A stretch of 64,000 nucleotides of DNA from an uncultured Myxococcales bacterium (GTDB taxonomy: Bacteria > Myxococcota_A > UBA9042): contig CAIMLR010000003.1 in assembly GCA_903842345.1 (NCBI GenBank), positions 1 to 64,000 on the forward strand, written 5' to 3'. The number at the start of each line of letters is the position of its first letter. Position 1 is the stretch's first letter. Of the stretch, positions 45,830 through 54,724 are shown piece after piece. A model generated the notes under the pieces. It was not told the DNA's origin, ran no database searches, and saw nothing but the letters and a program-made list of their open reading frames with translations. The translations under genes were made by a program, and so were the position numbers.

Positions 45830-47029
45830 ATGGGCCACAGCCATCCCAACCTGCTCACCACGATCGCGGTTTCCCTGACGGGCACGGGCCTTGCGGTGGC
45901 GCGCGACGTGTCGCCGCTCGGTCCGGTCATCGGGATTGACGCAGACCGTTCGCGACCGGGGCGCTACAGCCGCCATGTGCACTTGCTGCCGGAATTCAGC
46001 AACCGTCTGCTTGACGCGCAGCTGGCCGACGACCTGGCGCAGTTCGCCAGCCGTCAGGATCACCCCGTGGTGCTGGTGCCCGCCGCGGACGACGCGTGCG
46101 AGTGGGTCATTGCCCAGCGCGACCGCCTGTTGCCGCACGTCCGCGTGTCCGCGGGCTATACGCAAGCGCGCGCGGGGATGCTGTTGGACAAGTCGGCGTT
46201 TGCCCAACGCTGCCGCGCGCTGAACATCGACGTGCCGGTGACGTTCCAGCCGGCCTCGATGGCCGATGTGCGCGCGTTTGCCCAGGACGTGGGGCTGCCG
46301 TGCATCGTCAAACCGCGGGCAGGCCACAAGTGGCGCGATCGGTTGAGCGGCCAGAAGCTGCTGGTGCCGACGACGCTGGCGGAACTGGAGCACGCGATGA
46401 CGCACATCGTCGGGGATCCGTCCGCGGTGGTGCTGCAGGAGCTGGTGCCGGGGCCGGAAAGCAACCTCGGCGTGGGTGCGGTGTGGACGGATGAGACTGG
46501 GCGGGTCCGCCACGTGCTGACGGCGCGCAAGATTCGCCAGTTTCCGCGCCAGTTTGGCTCGGGTTCGCGCGTGGTGACGGAGGAGCTGCCGGAAGTCGCA
46601 AAACTGTCCGCAGACGTGGTGGCGGCGCTCGATTACCGCGGCCTGTGCGGGACGGAATTCAAGCGCGACGAACGGACGAACCGGTGGCGCCTGATTGAAA
46701 TCAACCCGCGGCCAACGTTGTGGTACGACCTGTGTCGCGCCGCGGGAACGCACCTGATTCAGGCGCACGTGGAAGAATTGGCCGGCGTGCCGCAGACGCC
46801 GATTGCGCCGCAGGTCAACGGTGTGGCGTGGACGTATGGGCTGCGCGACGTTGTGGCGCTGGGTCAGGCGGGCGGGGTGCCGGCCGTGCTGAACGCCCTC
46901 CGGCAGGAAGCGTGGGCGCAGACGGATGCGGTGATGGCATGGGATGACCCGCGGGCGACGCTGGCGTCAGTTGGCCATTTTGCGCTGCAGGCGCTGGCGC
47001 ATTTGCGGCCCGGACGAGGCGAGAAATGA
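45830..47029 (+). CDS. ATP-grasp carboxylate-amine ligase-like enzyme
   Basis: A 399-residue ATP-grasp protein. The N-terminal preATP-grasp domain (about 10-105) is followed by the ATP-grasp fold, with CIVKPRAG near residue 155 and the Mg-ligand motif RLIEINPRPT near 287-296. Relatives in family include D-aspartate ligases and carboxylate-amine ligases that make amide bonds on small carboxylic acids or peptidoglycan. Substrates cannot be told from sequence. I chose ATG 45830 with GGAG twelve bases upstream, since the frame's earlier TTG at 45812 has no support. The TPR lipoprotein gene overlaps its end by four bases. Confidence 0.75.
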   Translation: MGHSHPNLLTTIAVSLTGTGLAVARDVSPLGPVIGIDADRSRPGRYSRHVHLLPEFSNRLLDAQLADDLAQFASRQDHPVVLVPAADDACEWVIAQRDRLLPHVRVSAGYTQARAGMLLDKSAFAQRCRALNIDVPVTFQPASMADVRAFAQDVGLPCIVKPRAGHKWRDRLSGQKLLVPTTLAELEHAMTHIVGDPSAVVLQELVPGPESNLGVGAVWTDETGRVRHVLTARKIRQFPRQFGSGSRVVTEELPEVAKLSADVVAALDYRGLCGTEFKRDERTNRWRLIEINPRPTLWYDLCRAAGTHLIQAHVEELAGVPQTPIAPQVNGVAWTYGLRDVVALGQAGGVPAVLNALRQEAWAQTDAVMAWDDPRATLASVGHFALQALAHLRPGRGEK

Positions 47030-48063
47030 CGAGACGGATTCAGGCTTTGGCTGTTGGCGTGCTGTTCGCCATGACGGCGAGTTGCACCGCGTCGCGCTCC
47101 GTAGACGCGTGGCGCGACGGTTGGGCGCTGGAGCAAAAGGGCGAGTCGACGTTGGCGTTGCGCAAGTACACCGATGCGACGAGCCGACTGGGCAAGTACA
47201 CCGGTGCGATGCTGAACCGGATTCGGCTGATGTCCGCAGTGCCGGAGCGCCGCGCGGATGCCCAGGAGCTGCTGGACAAGCTCGTCAAGAGCGAGGCGTC
47301 CGATGCGCGCGTGGCGGCTTTTGCCGCGATGTGGGCGCTGTGGCAAGGCGACGTGGCGCTGGCGCGGACGCGGCTGGCGGCTGGCGCGCTGAAGGCGGAC
47401 GATCAGGACGACACGGTCGCGGCCTACCATCAAGCGCAGCTGGCCGTCCTGATGGCCGAGAAGCAGTGGCAGTCGGCGTGGCGGGAAGCCAAGGCGCTGG
47501 CGCCGATGACGCCGCAGGATCACCTCCGGAAGGCGACGCTGGCGTGGAACGTCGGGGATTGGCAGCGCGCCGAAGAGCTGGTGGAGCTGGCGCTGGATGG
47601 CAAGGAGAAATGGCTGCTGCAAGCGCTGCTGGCGGCTCGGCGTGAGCAGTGGCCGCAGACGCAGAAGGTGCTGGCGCGATTGGAAGGCGATGCTGTGACG
47701 CCGCTGGTGCTGGCGCTTCGGGCGCAGGCGGCGCTCCACGCGAATCCGCCGGACTTGGCGACGGGGCTGCGCGACGCGTCGGAGGCGGCGAAGCGCGACC
47801 CAGCCGACCCGCTGGTGACGGAAGTCTGGGGCGCCGCGCAGCTGTATGCCAAGCAACCGCAGCTGGCGCGGGACCTGCTGGCGGGGCTGACGGTGCGCGG
47901 GGCCGGGTGGTCAGCTTGGTACAATTTGGGGATAGCGCACCTGCGGTTGGGGGACTTGCCGGCCGCGGCGCAGGCGTTTGCGATGGCGGCGCAGCGATGC
48001 CCCGGGTGCGAGGCGGCGGTGAAGAACCGCGATGTCCTGGCACGGATGGGTGTTGGGCAGTAG
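47026..48063 (+). CDS. TPR lipoprotein
   Basis: A 345-residue protein with signal and lipobox MTASC (Cys20). The remainder is Ala/Leu-rich TPR-like hairpins, closing with a clear TPR unit WSAWYNLGIAHLRLGDLPAA (about 304-323) near the C-terminus. ATG 47026 overlaps the ATP-grasp gene stop, so translation is coupled. It is the last gene of the dnaJ-permease-yacG-ATP-grasp run; the long non-coding repeat region follows. Function beyond protein-protein contact cannot be read. Confidence 0.66.
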   Translation: MTRRIQALAVGVLFAMTASCTASRSVDAWRDGWALEQKGESTLALRKYTDATSRLGKYTGAMLNRIRLMSAVPERRADAQELLDKLVKSEASDARVAAFAAMWALWQGDVALARTRLAAGALKADDQDDTVAAYHQAQLAVLMAEKQWQSAWREAKALAPMTPQDHLRKATLAWNVGDWQRAEELVELALDGKEKWLLQALLAARREQWPQTQKVLARLEGDAVTPLVLALRAQAALHANPPDLATGLRDASEAAKRDPADPLVTEVWGAAQLYAKQPQLARDLLAGLTVRGAGWSAWYNLGIAHLRLGDLPAAAQAFAMAAQRCPGCEAAVKNRDVLARMGVGQ

Positions 48064-48078
48064 GCGGCGGGTTCGCTT

Positions 48079-48240
48079 GGCGATGCGCCTGCGGCGCGAG
48101 CCTTGAGGCACAGACCCGTGCGAGGGTGCGACGGGGTGGCCCGCGGCGATGCGCCTGCGGCGCTAGCCGTGAAGCACAGACCACTGCGGCGGAGCGATGG
48201 GGTGCCCCCCGGCGATGCGCCTGCGGCGCGGGCTTGGGAT
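48079..48240. repeat. 66-bp tandem repeats with hairpin core
   Basis: Units begin with GGCGATGCGCCTGCGGCG at 48079, 48145 and 48211, a period of exactly 66 bases. The first two complete units agree at about 55 of 66 positions; the third is partial. Each carries GCGCC-TGC-GGCGC, a small perfect hairpin. They lie just after the TPR lipoprotein stop, in non-coding sequence. Confidence 0.8.
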
Positions 48241-48285
48241 ACGCGCGCTTGTTTTGACGGATAGAGCTGGTTCTTCTTTCGCGAT

Positions 48286-48324
48286 CCGAGGAGAAAACCA
48301 GCCTGCGGCAGGTTTTCCCCTCGG
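48286..48324. repeat. Long near-perfect hairpin, REP-like
   Basis: CCGAGG-A-GAAAACC (48286-48299) pairs with GGTTTTC-C-CCTCGG (48311-48324), with an inner GCC-TGC-GGC loop stem (48301-48309). The core GCCTGCGGC recurs in the 66-bp units nearby. No T run follows, so it may be an extragenic palindrome rather than a terminator, although the position after a gene also allows termination. Confidence 0.6.
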
Positions 48325-48556
48325 ACTCCCCTTTCCTTGGCTCGGGCACCTGTTGGTGGGGAAGGTGGAGGTGCGTGGGGTGGGCTGCGGTCGCGCTGCG
48401 CGCGGTCCTCGCCCCGGCATGGGGCCGCATGGGGAAGGTCGCGCGGTGAGTGGCTTGCGCAGGCGGCCGGCGCGCTGAGGCGCGGACCCGGCCATGCACG
48501 CCCGCGAAGGTCCGGTGGTGGCCGCGCGAGGGTGGCTGAACGGCGGGAAGATGGAC

Positions 48557-48742
48557 GGCTCTGCGCTTCACGCATCGCTGGCGAGGTGCTTTGGCATTTG
48601 GCTTGCTGGGAGATTCGTGGCTCTGCGCTTCGCGCATCGCTGGGAAGGCGCTTTGGCACTGGGCTCCCTGGGGGATGGGCGGCTCTGTGCTGCGCGCATT
48701 GCTGGGGTGGCGGTAGGCACTGGGCGTTGCTGGGAGGACGCG
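48557..48742. repeat. 62-bp degenerate tandem repeats
   Basis: Units beginning GGCTCTG at 48557, 48619 and 48681 repeat every 62 bases, with a blurred fourth start near 48743. Shared text includes GCGCATCGCTGG and CTTTGGCA. A 62-base period does not keep a reading frame, which argues against coding. The gap 48064-48851 as a whole contains no gene that I can support. Confidence 0.75.
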
Positions 48743-48851
48743 CTGACTCGGCCCCGCGCGCATTGCCCGCGATGCCCCGCTTGTCGCTTGGCTGCGGTCC
48801 TGCCACAATCGCGGCTCCTTGCGCACCTTGGTGGTGCATTTCTGGGTCGTC

Positions 48852-50474
48852 ATGCTGCGTTCGAACTCGCTCCGGTCTTTCCTCGCCTCCCTGTTGCTCG
48901 TGACGCTCCTGCCGGCGTGTGCGAACGAGCCCAAGAAGAAGAAATCTGCTGCCAAGAGTGAAGCGGCTGCGACCGGCGTCGCGGACGTCATGGAAATGCG
49001 CCGCAAACGCATCATGGCCACTTTGCCCGAGGGCGATGAAATGACTGGGGATGAGCATCCTTGGCTGGCTTGGGTCAAGAAGGGGGTGGCGATTTCACCC
49101 GCCAATGAACTGCGAAAGGCGGCGACTGCGGTCGAGAACACGCCCGTCGCGGAGCAGGCTGAGGCGCTGGCCAAGTGGGCGGAAGCGGCGCGGGCGTACT
49201 ATCAGGACGAGAAGCTGGAGCCGAACGAGTATTGGAACACGCTGGCGACGGCGCGTCGGCTTTCTGAGGGTACGCCTTGGGAGGCGGACATGGAGTTTGA
49301 GCGGCTGATGTTCCACGCGGCGGAGCTGGCGCGCTCCTGGACGCTGTTTGACGCCGATCGCCGGGATGACCGCGTGTTGCGGTTCTTCACGTACTGGAAG
49401 TTTGTCTTTGATTTCAATCCCAAGACCGGCATTTACGAAGACGAAGTCAACTGGGTTTGCGGCAACAAGCTGGGCGACTACTGCAAAGACATTCCGATGG
49501 AAGAGCGCCCGACGCAGGTGCAGAAGCGGTACTACGAGGGCGTCATCGCCCAGATCGAGGCGTACAAGCAGAAGTTCCCGACCAGCCCGTGGAATCCGCT
49601 GCTTGACCGCTTTGCCGTCAAGTACAAGGAAAAAGCGGCGAAGGTGCCGAAGTTTGAGGAGTATCCGGTTTTCCCGGGCATTCGGTCGACCTTTGCGGCG
49701 CCACTGGGCGGCAATGCGGTGCTGACCATCACGGACAAGGGCGTCAATCTGATGGACAACCAGCTGCGCAAGCCGGAGGACGGCTGGAAGCCCGATTGGG
49801 CGCCGGATGCGAAGCTGTCCGAGGACATTGGCAAGCTGGTCGAGGCAGTGCGGTCGACGACGCAGTCGCAGTACAATCAATCCAATATTTTGCTGGTCAC
49901 GCTGGCGGATGTGCCGATGCGCTATCTGGAAGCCGCGCTCCGCGCGACGATCGTTGGTGAGCATGCCAAGGAATGGACGTCGGCGTGGCTCGTTGGTCGG
50001 CGGCGTGGCGACGGTTCGAATCGGCGTGCGGGCTACCAGATTTCCATCCTCCCGGTCGCGGCGGCGGGCGACAAGAAGAACCACGTCGATGCGACGCCGA
50101 ACAAGACGGTGCCGTTCAGCTTTTCGCTCGACAAGAAGACCTGGAAGTGCCTCGCTTGGGCGACGGTGGGCAAGGACCCGTACGAGGCCAAGGCGTTCCA
50201 GTCGATTGTGTTCAACGACGGCAAGCTTGTTCACGCCGCGCGGATTTCTGGCAAGGGCGAATTGATCGGCGATCAGGCCGCGCCAAGCGATGGCGAAGGC
50301 GGCCGGCTGGAGGCGTGGGGCGATGCGCAGGCGACGTCGATTGTCATCGCGGTCCCGGAAACTGCGACGTACAAGCAACTGCTTGAAGCCATGAACGGCG
50401 TTGCGTTGCGTTGCGATGTGGAAGGCTGCAAGGTCCCGCGCGTTCAGCCGGTGTTCCTCGCGACCTGCAAGTAG
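48852..50474 (+). CDS. Large lipoprotein of unknown function
   Basis: A 540-residue lipoprotein with lipobox LLPAC and a Lys-rich segment (KKKKSAAK) right after. Helical regions occupy about 30-270, with two Cys at about 197 and 206 (WVCGNKLGDYC). The C-terminal half is mixed alpha/beta with a few Cys (CDVEGCKVP). The WYx/W-rich segment in the middle has no match that I recognise. ATG 48852 is chosen over the frame's earlier ATG at 48819 because it starts the signal peptide. It follows the repeat-rich gap and converges with the GT-C gene. Confidence 0.6.
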   Translation: MLRSNSLRSFLASLLLVTLLPACANEPKKKKSAAKSEAAATGVADVMEMRRKRIMATLPEGDEMTGDEHPWLAWVKKGVAISPANELRKAATAVENTPVAEQAEALAKWAEAARAYYQDEKLEPNEYWNTLATARRLSEGTPWEADMEFERLMFHAAELARSWTLFDADRRDDRVLRFFTYWKFVFDFNPKTGIYEDEVNWVCGNKLGDYCKDIPMEERPTQVQKRYYEGVIAQIEAYKQKFPTSPWNPLLDRFAVKYKEKAAKVPKFEEYPVFPGIRSTFAAPLGGNAVLTITDKGVNLMDNQLRKPEDGWKPDWAPDAKLSEDIGKLVEAVRSTTQSQYNQSNILLVTLADVPMRYLEAALRATIVGEHAKEWTSAWLVGRRRGDGSNRRAGYQISILPVAAAGDKKNHVDATPNKTVPFSFSLDKKTWKCLAWATVGKDPYEAKAFQSIVFNDGKLVHAARISGKGELIGDQAAPSDGEGGRLEAWGDAQATSIVIAVPETATYKQLLEAMNGVALRCDVEGCKVPRVQPVFLATCK

Positions 50475-50846
50475 GAAACGGCAAGCCGAGGGGCGCCATC
50501 GCTCCGCGCGCAGTTCTCCCTTCGCGCTGGGCCTCCACGCGGCCCAGCAAAACGCCTCCCCCACTGTGCGCCGGCTGACGCCGGGCACACCACCACCTGG
50601 GGCGCCGGCGGCACCTTTCAGCGTCGTCGTTGCCCGCGGCCCCGCGGCTTGCGCCGCGTCCGCCCCTCCGTGTTGGAGCGCGTGACTTGCGTCACGGTCC
50701 GTCCCAGAGCCAAGCTGTGGCTCCGCAGCCTCGCCGCCCGTACGCGCGGTTGGTCTGCAGGAGGAGGACCCAGCTCGTCCTCAATCAGGTATTCGTGTAT
50801 TCGCGGATTTTGCCGCGGCGCGGGCGAAAAAAACCGGCACCGCTGC
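50475..50846. other. 372-base convergent gap with small palindromes
   Basis: The gap holds CGTGAC-TTGC-GTCACG (50681-50696), a perfect hairpin that also contains GTGA-N6-TCAC like a CRP half-site pair, and GAGGAC-N7-GTCCTC (50764-50782). The gap separates the ends of two convergent genes, so termination is the more likely role. I see no gene, tRNA or promoter. Confidence 0.45.
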
Positions 50847-53660
50847 TCAATCGGTCGCTTCCAGATTGGGCCCAACCCCGCGCTTACCTTCAAACTTGCA
50901 CGGTTCGTCACTCTTGCGCACCCAGAGTTCCATCTCCAGATCCTTCCAGTGCTTGAGCTTCGGGTCGTGAAAGACCTTCTCCTGCTGGAAGTGCTGCATG
51001 ATCGTCGCGCGTTTCGGCAGCTGGGCCACGGCAAAATAGCTCATCGGCGCGACGACGATGTACTTCAGGTTGTCCTTGCACGCCGCGTCCCAGAAGGTTT
51101 CCAGTCGCGCTGCGCCGGTGTCAAAGACCTTGGAATTGGTGTCGACCTGATCGCCCGCCAGCCGCCGCCCCGACAGCAAGGCGAGCAGCGGCGCGTAGTC
51201 GCTTGCCCCAGTGATTGTCTCGTTCGGCTTGGTATGGTCGTGAATCCATGTCGCCATCTCCTCCGCCGTCGAATACCAGCGCTTCTTGTTCCACAAGTAG
51301 TGGTGCACGCCGGTCTCGATGTTGCCGCGCAACCGCCCCTCGCCCCAGAACGCGGCGCGCGTCAGTTGCCCCAGCCACGGCGGTCCCGGTGGGTCGAGCC
51401 ACTCAAAGGTCAACTGCTCCCCGACGCCCTTGGAGTCGTTGACCTTTTTGAACTCGGACGGATAAGCCTTGATGTTCGCGGCGTTGTTCACCGGAATCGC
51501 CACCAGCGCGAGCGCCGCGAGCACCAGCGCCGCGATCCCCGCAGTCCCGGCGTGCTTGTCCAACTGCGCCAGATGCGCGCGCACGGCCACGGAAGCCAGT
51601 TCGCCCAGCGTGTGCAGCGTCATCGCCGCGCAGATCGACAGCAGCGGCAGGATCAACGCCCAGTAGAAATCGTAGCGCTCCTTGAATTGGCCAAATTCGC
51701 CGACCATCGCCAGCGTCGCCACCCACAACACCATGCGGTGGCCCGGCTCCGGCGATTGCCACCACGTCCGCGGGTTCCAGAGCGCGCGCCAAGGTGACGG
51801 CTCGTGCGGTTTGCGCGGTGGATTCGCGCGCCGTGATTGCAGCCAGATGTGCAGGCCAACGCCCAAGGGGGCCAGCAGCGCGAGCCACAGATGGACGGCG
51901 TGGTAGTAGAGGACGATGGTGAAGTCCTTGGCCTCGGTCAGCATCAGGAACAGGTTGTTGAGCCACGCGGGCGGACCGCCGCTGATGGCCATGAAGCCTT
52001 CCACCTTGGCTTTCTTGGCAAAGTGGTAGGAGAAAACCTGGGTGATGTAGTGGTCGCCCGCCAGCAGCCAGCCCAGCAGCGTAATGGTGCCCCAGACGCC
52101 GAGGAAGCCGAGCAGGACGCGCACCGCGGGCTGTGCCAGCCAACGTCGCCACAGCTCCTTCTGCGTCCCCAGCGGCAGGAAGGCGAGCATGCCGACCATC
52201 GCCAGGGTCATCCCGAGCGCGTAGAAGCCTGACGCCGCGGCCGCACCGAGCAGCGCGCCACCCAGCAGGAAACGGCTGCGCAGGAGGGCCCAGACGCCCC
52301 ACATCATCCAGCATGTGGTCAGGTTGACGCCGGTCAGGTTGGTGGAGGCCTGTAGCACCTCCGCGGCAAAGAGGTTGAGGGCAAGCGTGAGCACGGCCGC
52401 CGGCACGCCCAGGAGTCGCCGGGCGATGCGCCACGTCGCGATTGCCGCGCCGAGCGACGCCAGCACCGACAGCCACTTGCCGACGAGAAAGTTGTAGCCC
52501 AGCAGCTTGTAGGCCAGCGCGGGCACGGCAATGTGCAGCGGCGGATGGCTGAAGAAGAAATCGCGATACGGCCACTTGCCTTCGGTCCACAGCCGCGCCG
52601 CGTAGTAGTACAGGGCCTCGTCCGTCGTCGAATAGCGCGTGCCGTTGGCCTTGAGGACCAGCCAAATCGCCACAAGCCCAACGACGGCGACGATCTCGAT
52701 GCCTGCCCACGTCATCGACCAGCCGCGGCCATCGCGTTCCGTCGGCGCAATGCGGACGACGGCTTGGCCAATGGCGCCACTCGCCAGCAACAAAGCGCCG
52801 AGGGCCGCGCAACTGTGCGCCGCATTGCCGCTCACGCACGCTTGGGCGACGAGGAACGCCGCGAGGCCGCCGGTCAGCGCCAGCCACACAACGCGCGACA
52901 ACTCCTTCTGCAGCAGCGCCCAGACCGCGATGCCCGTGAGCAGCGCCGCGCCGAGCACCATCCCGCTGCCGGCGAGTCCCGCTGCGTGCATTTGCACGCC
53001 TTCGGCCGTGGTGGATGGCACAGTCAATCCGCCAATCGCTGCCCACAACGGCATGACGCTCTGGCCGAGCCAACCCTGCGGCACAAGCACCATCGCCGCC
53101 AGCAGCGCCGTACCGAGCGCCAGCCACGCACGCCCGGTCCGGCCGTTTGGTGTGGTCAAAGCGAGCGCGCCACCCAGCGCCACGGCCGTCGCGACGGGCA
53201 GCGTCAGGCCCTGCAGGGACGTGCGCAGTGGCTCCGTGGCCTGCACGGAGAGCAGCGGAAAGGCGCACTCGCGCAGGCGGAACGCAACGAGCGCGAGGCA
53301 CGCCGCGGCCGTCAGACTCAGGATGGGCAGGTCGCGCGGCCCCACGTTGGGCCGCAGCTTCGCCGCAACGACGCCGACGACCGCCAGCAGCCCGGCCACG
53401 AGGCCGAAATAATCCGCCAGCCCAGCCACGAGCGGAAACACCGTCGGCGCTTGGGTCAGCCCTTGTCCCGTCAGCACCAGGAGCACGCCCAGCACCACGG
53501 GAATCAACGTCCACAGATGCAGTTGCGGTTCGTTGGTCGAACCCTCGTGATCGGGCGCCGCCACTTCCGGTTCCACATGTGCCGGCTCGACCGACTCGCT
53601 GTTCAGTTGCGCCGACGCGGCAGATGGCGCCTTGGGCGGCTTGACGGTACGACGCGCCAT
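50847..53660 (-). CDS. GT-C membrane glycosyltransferase (PMT/ArnT-like)
   Basis: A 937-residue polytopic protein. A cytoplasmic N-terminus (about 1-45, Ala/Pro-rich) is followed by about ten helices (to about 340), then a GT39-like domain with YSTTDEALYYYAARLW (about 343-358) and FFFSHPPLHIA (about 368-378). In PMT/ArnT enzymes this Asp-Glu loop takes part in catalysis with polyprenyl-phosphate sugar. More helices run to about 710, then a large soluble C-terminal domain (about 725-937). The extra N-terminal membrane block is unusual for the family. It starts 15 bases after meaB ends. Probable role: decoration of cell-surface sugar or protein. Confidence 0.75.
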   Translation of the reverse strand: MARRTVKPPKAPSAASAQLNSESVEPAHVEPEVAAPDHEGSTNEPQLHLWTLIPVVLGVLLVLTGQGLTQAPTVFPLVAGLADYFGLVAGLLAVVGVVAAKLRPNVGPRDLPILSLTAAACLALVAFRLRECAFPLLSVQATEPLRTSLQGLTLPVATAVALGGALALTTPNGRTGRAWLALGTALLAAMVLVPQGWLGQSVMPLWAAIGGLTVPSTTAEGVQMHAAGLAGSGMVLGAALLTGIAVWALLQKELSRVVWLALTGGLAAFLVAQACVSGNAAHSCAALGALLLASGAIGQAVVRIAPTERDGRGWSMTWAGIEIVAVVGLVAIWLVLKANGTRYSTTDEALYYYAARLWTEGKWPYRDFFFSHPPLHIAVPALAYKLLGYNFLVGKWLSVLASLGAAIATWRIARRLLGVPAAVLTLALNLFAAEVLQASTNLTGVNLTTCWMMWGVWALLRSRFLLGGALLGAAAASGFYALGMTLAMVGMLAFLPLGTQKELWRRWLAQPAVRVLLGFLGVWGTITLLGWLLAGDHYITQVFSYHFAKKAKVEGFMAISGGPPAWLNNLFLMLTEAKDFTIVLYYHAVHLWLALLAPLGVGLHIWLQSRRANPPRKPHEPSPWRALWNPRTWWQSPEPGHRMVLWVATLAMVGEFGQFKERYDFYWALILPLLSICAAMTLHTLGELASVAVRAHLAQLDKHAGTAGIAALVLAALALVAIPVNNAANIKAYPSEFKKVNDSKGVGEQLTFEWLDPPGPPWLGQLTRAAFWGEGRLRGNIETGVHHYLWNKKRWYSTAEEMATWIHDHTKPNETITGASDYAPLLALLSGRRLAGDQVDTNSKVFDTGAARLETFWDAACKDNLKYIVVAPMSYFAVAQLPKRATIMQHFQQEKVFHDPKLKHWKDLEMELWVRKSDEPCKFEGKRGVGPNLEATD

Positions 53661-53675
53661 GGGTCCTCTCGATGG

Positions 53676-54653
53676 CTACGGCAGCAATTGCGGGTTGTTC
53701 GGCAACGTCTGCGCCAGCGCGGTCTGCGCCGCCAGGTACGGATCCACGCGCCGCGCGGTCACTTCCGCCACGAGTTCACGCCCGGCATCGGTACGCCGCA
53801 GCCACGTGTCCACGCTGCGCCACACGGATTCGCGGACCAGTCCGCCAATCGCAAACGCCGCGCGGTTCTGCGCCCGCGCTTGGCTCGCCGGACTTGTCTG
53901 CAGGAACTGCGTGTGTTCGGCAATCGCCTGCGCCAGGGCGTCCACGCCTTCATTGCGCGCCGCAACCGTGCGGACGATCGGCGGCAGCCAGTCCGGCATC
54001 TCGCTCATCAGCGTTTGCAGGCCGCGCAGGTCGCCCACCGCGCGATCGGCGCCGTCCAGATCGGATTTGTTCACAACAAAGATGTCGGCAATCTCCAGGA
54101 TGCCCGCCTTGATCGCCTGGATGTCGTCGCCCAGGCCCGGCACCAGCACCACGACCGTCGTGTCCGCCGTGCGCACGATGTCGATTTCATCCTGACCGAC
54201 ACCGACCGTCTCGATGATCACGACGTCGTGGCCCATCGCGTCCAGCACGTGCACGATGTCGTTGGTCGAGCGCGACAGGCCGCCCAACGCGCCGCGGGTC
54301 GCGAGGCTGCGGATGAAGACTTGCGGATCGTTGGCAAATTCCATCATGCGGATGCGGTCGCCGAGGATCGCGCCGCCGGAAAAGGGGCTGGATGGGTCAA
54401 TCGCCAGCACGCCGACACGCTTGCCCTGCTTGCGGTAGAGGCCGATCAGCCGCGCGGTGAGCGTCGATTTGCCCGACCCCGGATTGCCGGTGATGCCGAG
54501 CACCATCGCGCGGCCGGTGTGCGGGTACAGGAGCCGCAGGACGTCGGTGGCGCCGTCGATGCGGTCGTCCAACATGCGCATGAGGCGGGCAGCGGCGCGC
54601 ACGTTGCCGGCGAGGATGGCATCGGCGGCTTCTTGAGAACTGGCGAATCGCAT
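53676..54653 (-). CDS. meaB: Metallochaperone GTPase MeaB (ArgK)
   Basis: A 325-residue G3E-type GTPase that protects and reloads coenzyme-B12-dependent methylmalonyl-CoA mutase. Walker A GNPGSGKST (about 54-62), the DPSSPFSGGAILGDRIRM block, ETVGVGQDE and NKSDLDGA are all typical. ATG 54653 gives the family start MRFASS. The frame's earlier ATG codons have no support. No mutase gene lies in the window, so the client must be elsewhere. Other B12-dependent mutases, for instance the KamDE step of lysine fermentation, are possible clients only by speculation. The GT-C gene follows 15 bases on. Confidence 0.9.
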   Translation of the reverse strand: MRFASSQEAADAILAGNVRAAARLMRMLDDRIDGATDVLRLLYPHTGRAMVLGITGNPGSGKSTLTARLIGLYRKQGKRVGVLAIDPSSPFSGGAILGDRIRMMEFANDPQVFIRSLATRGALGGLSRSTNDIVHVLDAMGHDVVIIETVGVGQDEIDIVRTADTTVVVLVPGLGDDIQAIKAGILEIADIFVVNKSDLDGADRAVGDLRGLQTLMSEMPDWLPPIVRTVAARNEGVDALAQAIAEHTQFLQTSPASQARAQNRAAFAIGGLVRESVWRSVDTWLRRTDAGRELVAEVTARRVDPYLAAQTALAQTLPNNPQLLP

Positions 54654-54724
54654 GTACAGAGGCGTCCTTGTCTTTGTCGCGTCGGCCCGTCCAGAGGAAC
54701 TGGACCCAGCTTCAGGCGCAAAAG

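Noticed and set aside
47285-49174. Long minus-strand open frames over the repeat gap (629 and 512 codons)
   Set aside because: They overlap the TPR lipoprotein antisense, consist of low-complexity Pro/Arg/Ala text from GC-rich repeats, and the 62-bp repeat is not a multiple of three.
50681-50696. CRP-like operator (GTGA-N6-TCAC)
   Set aside because: It lies between the 3' ends of convergent genes with no promoter to regulate; a hairpin or chance palindrome is more likely.
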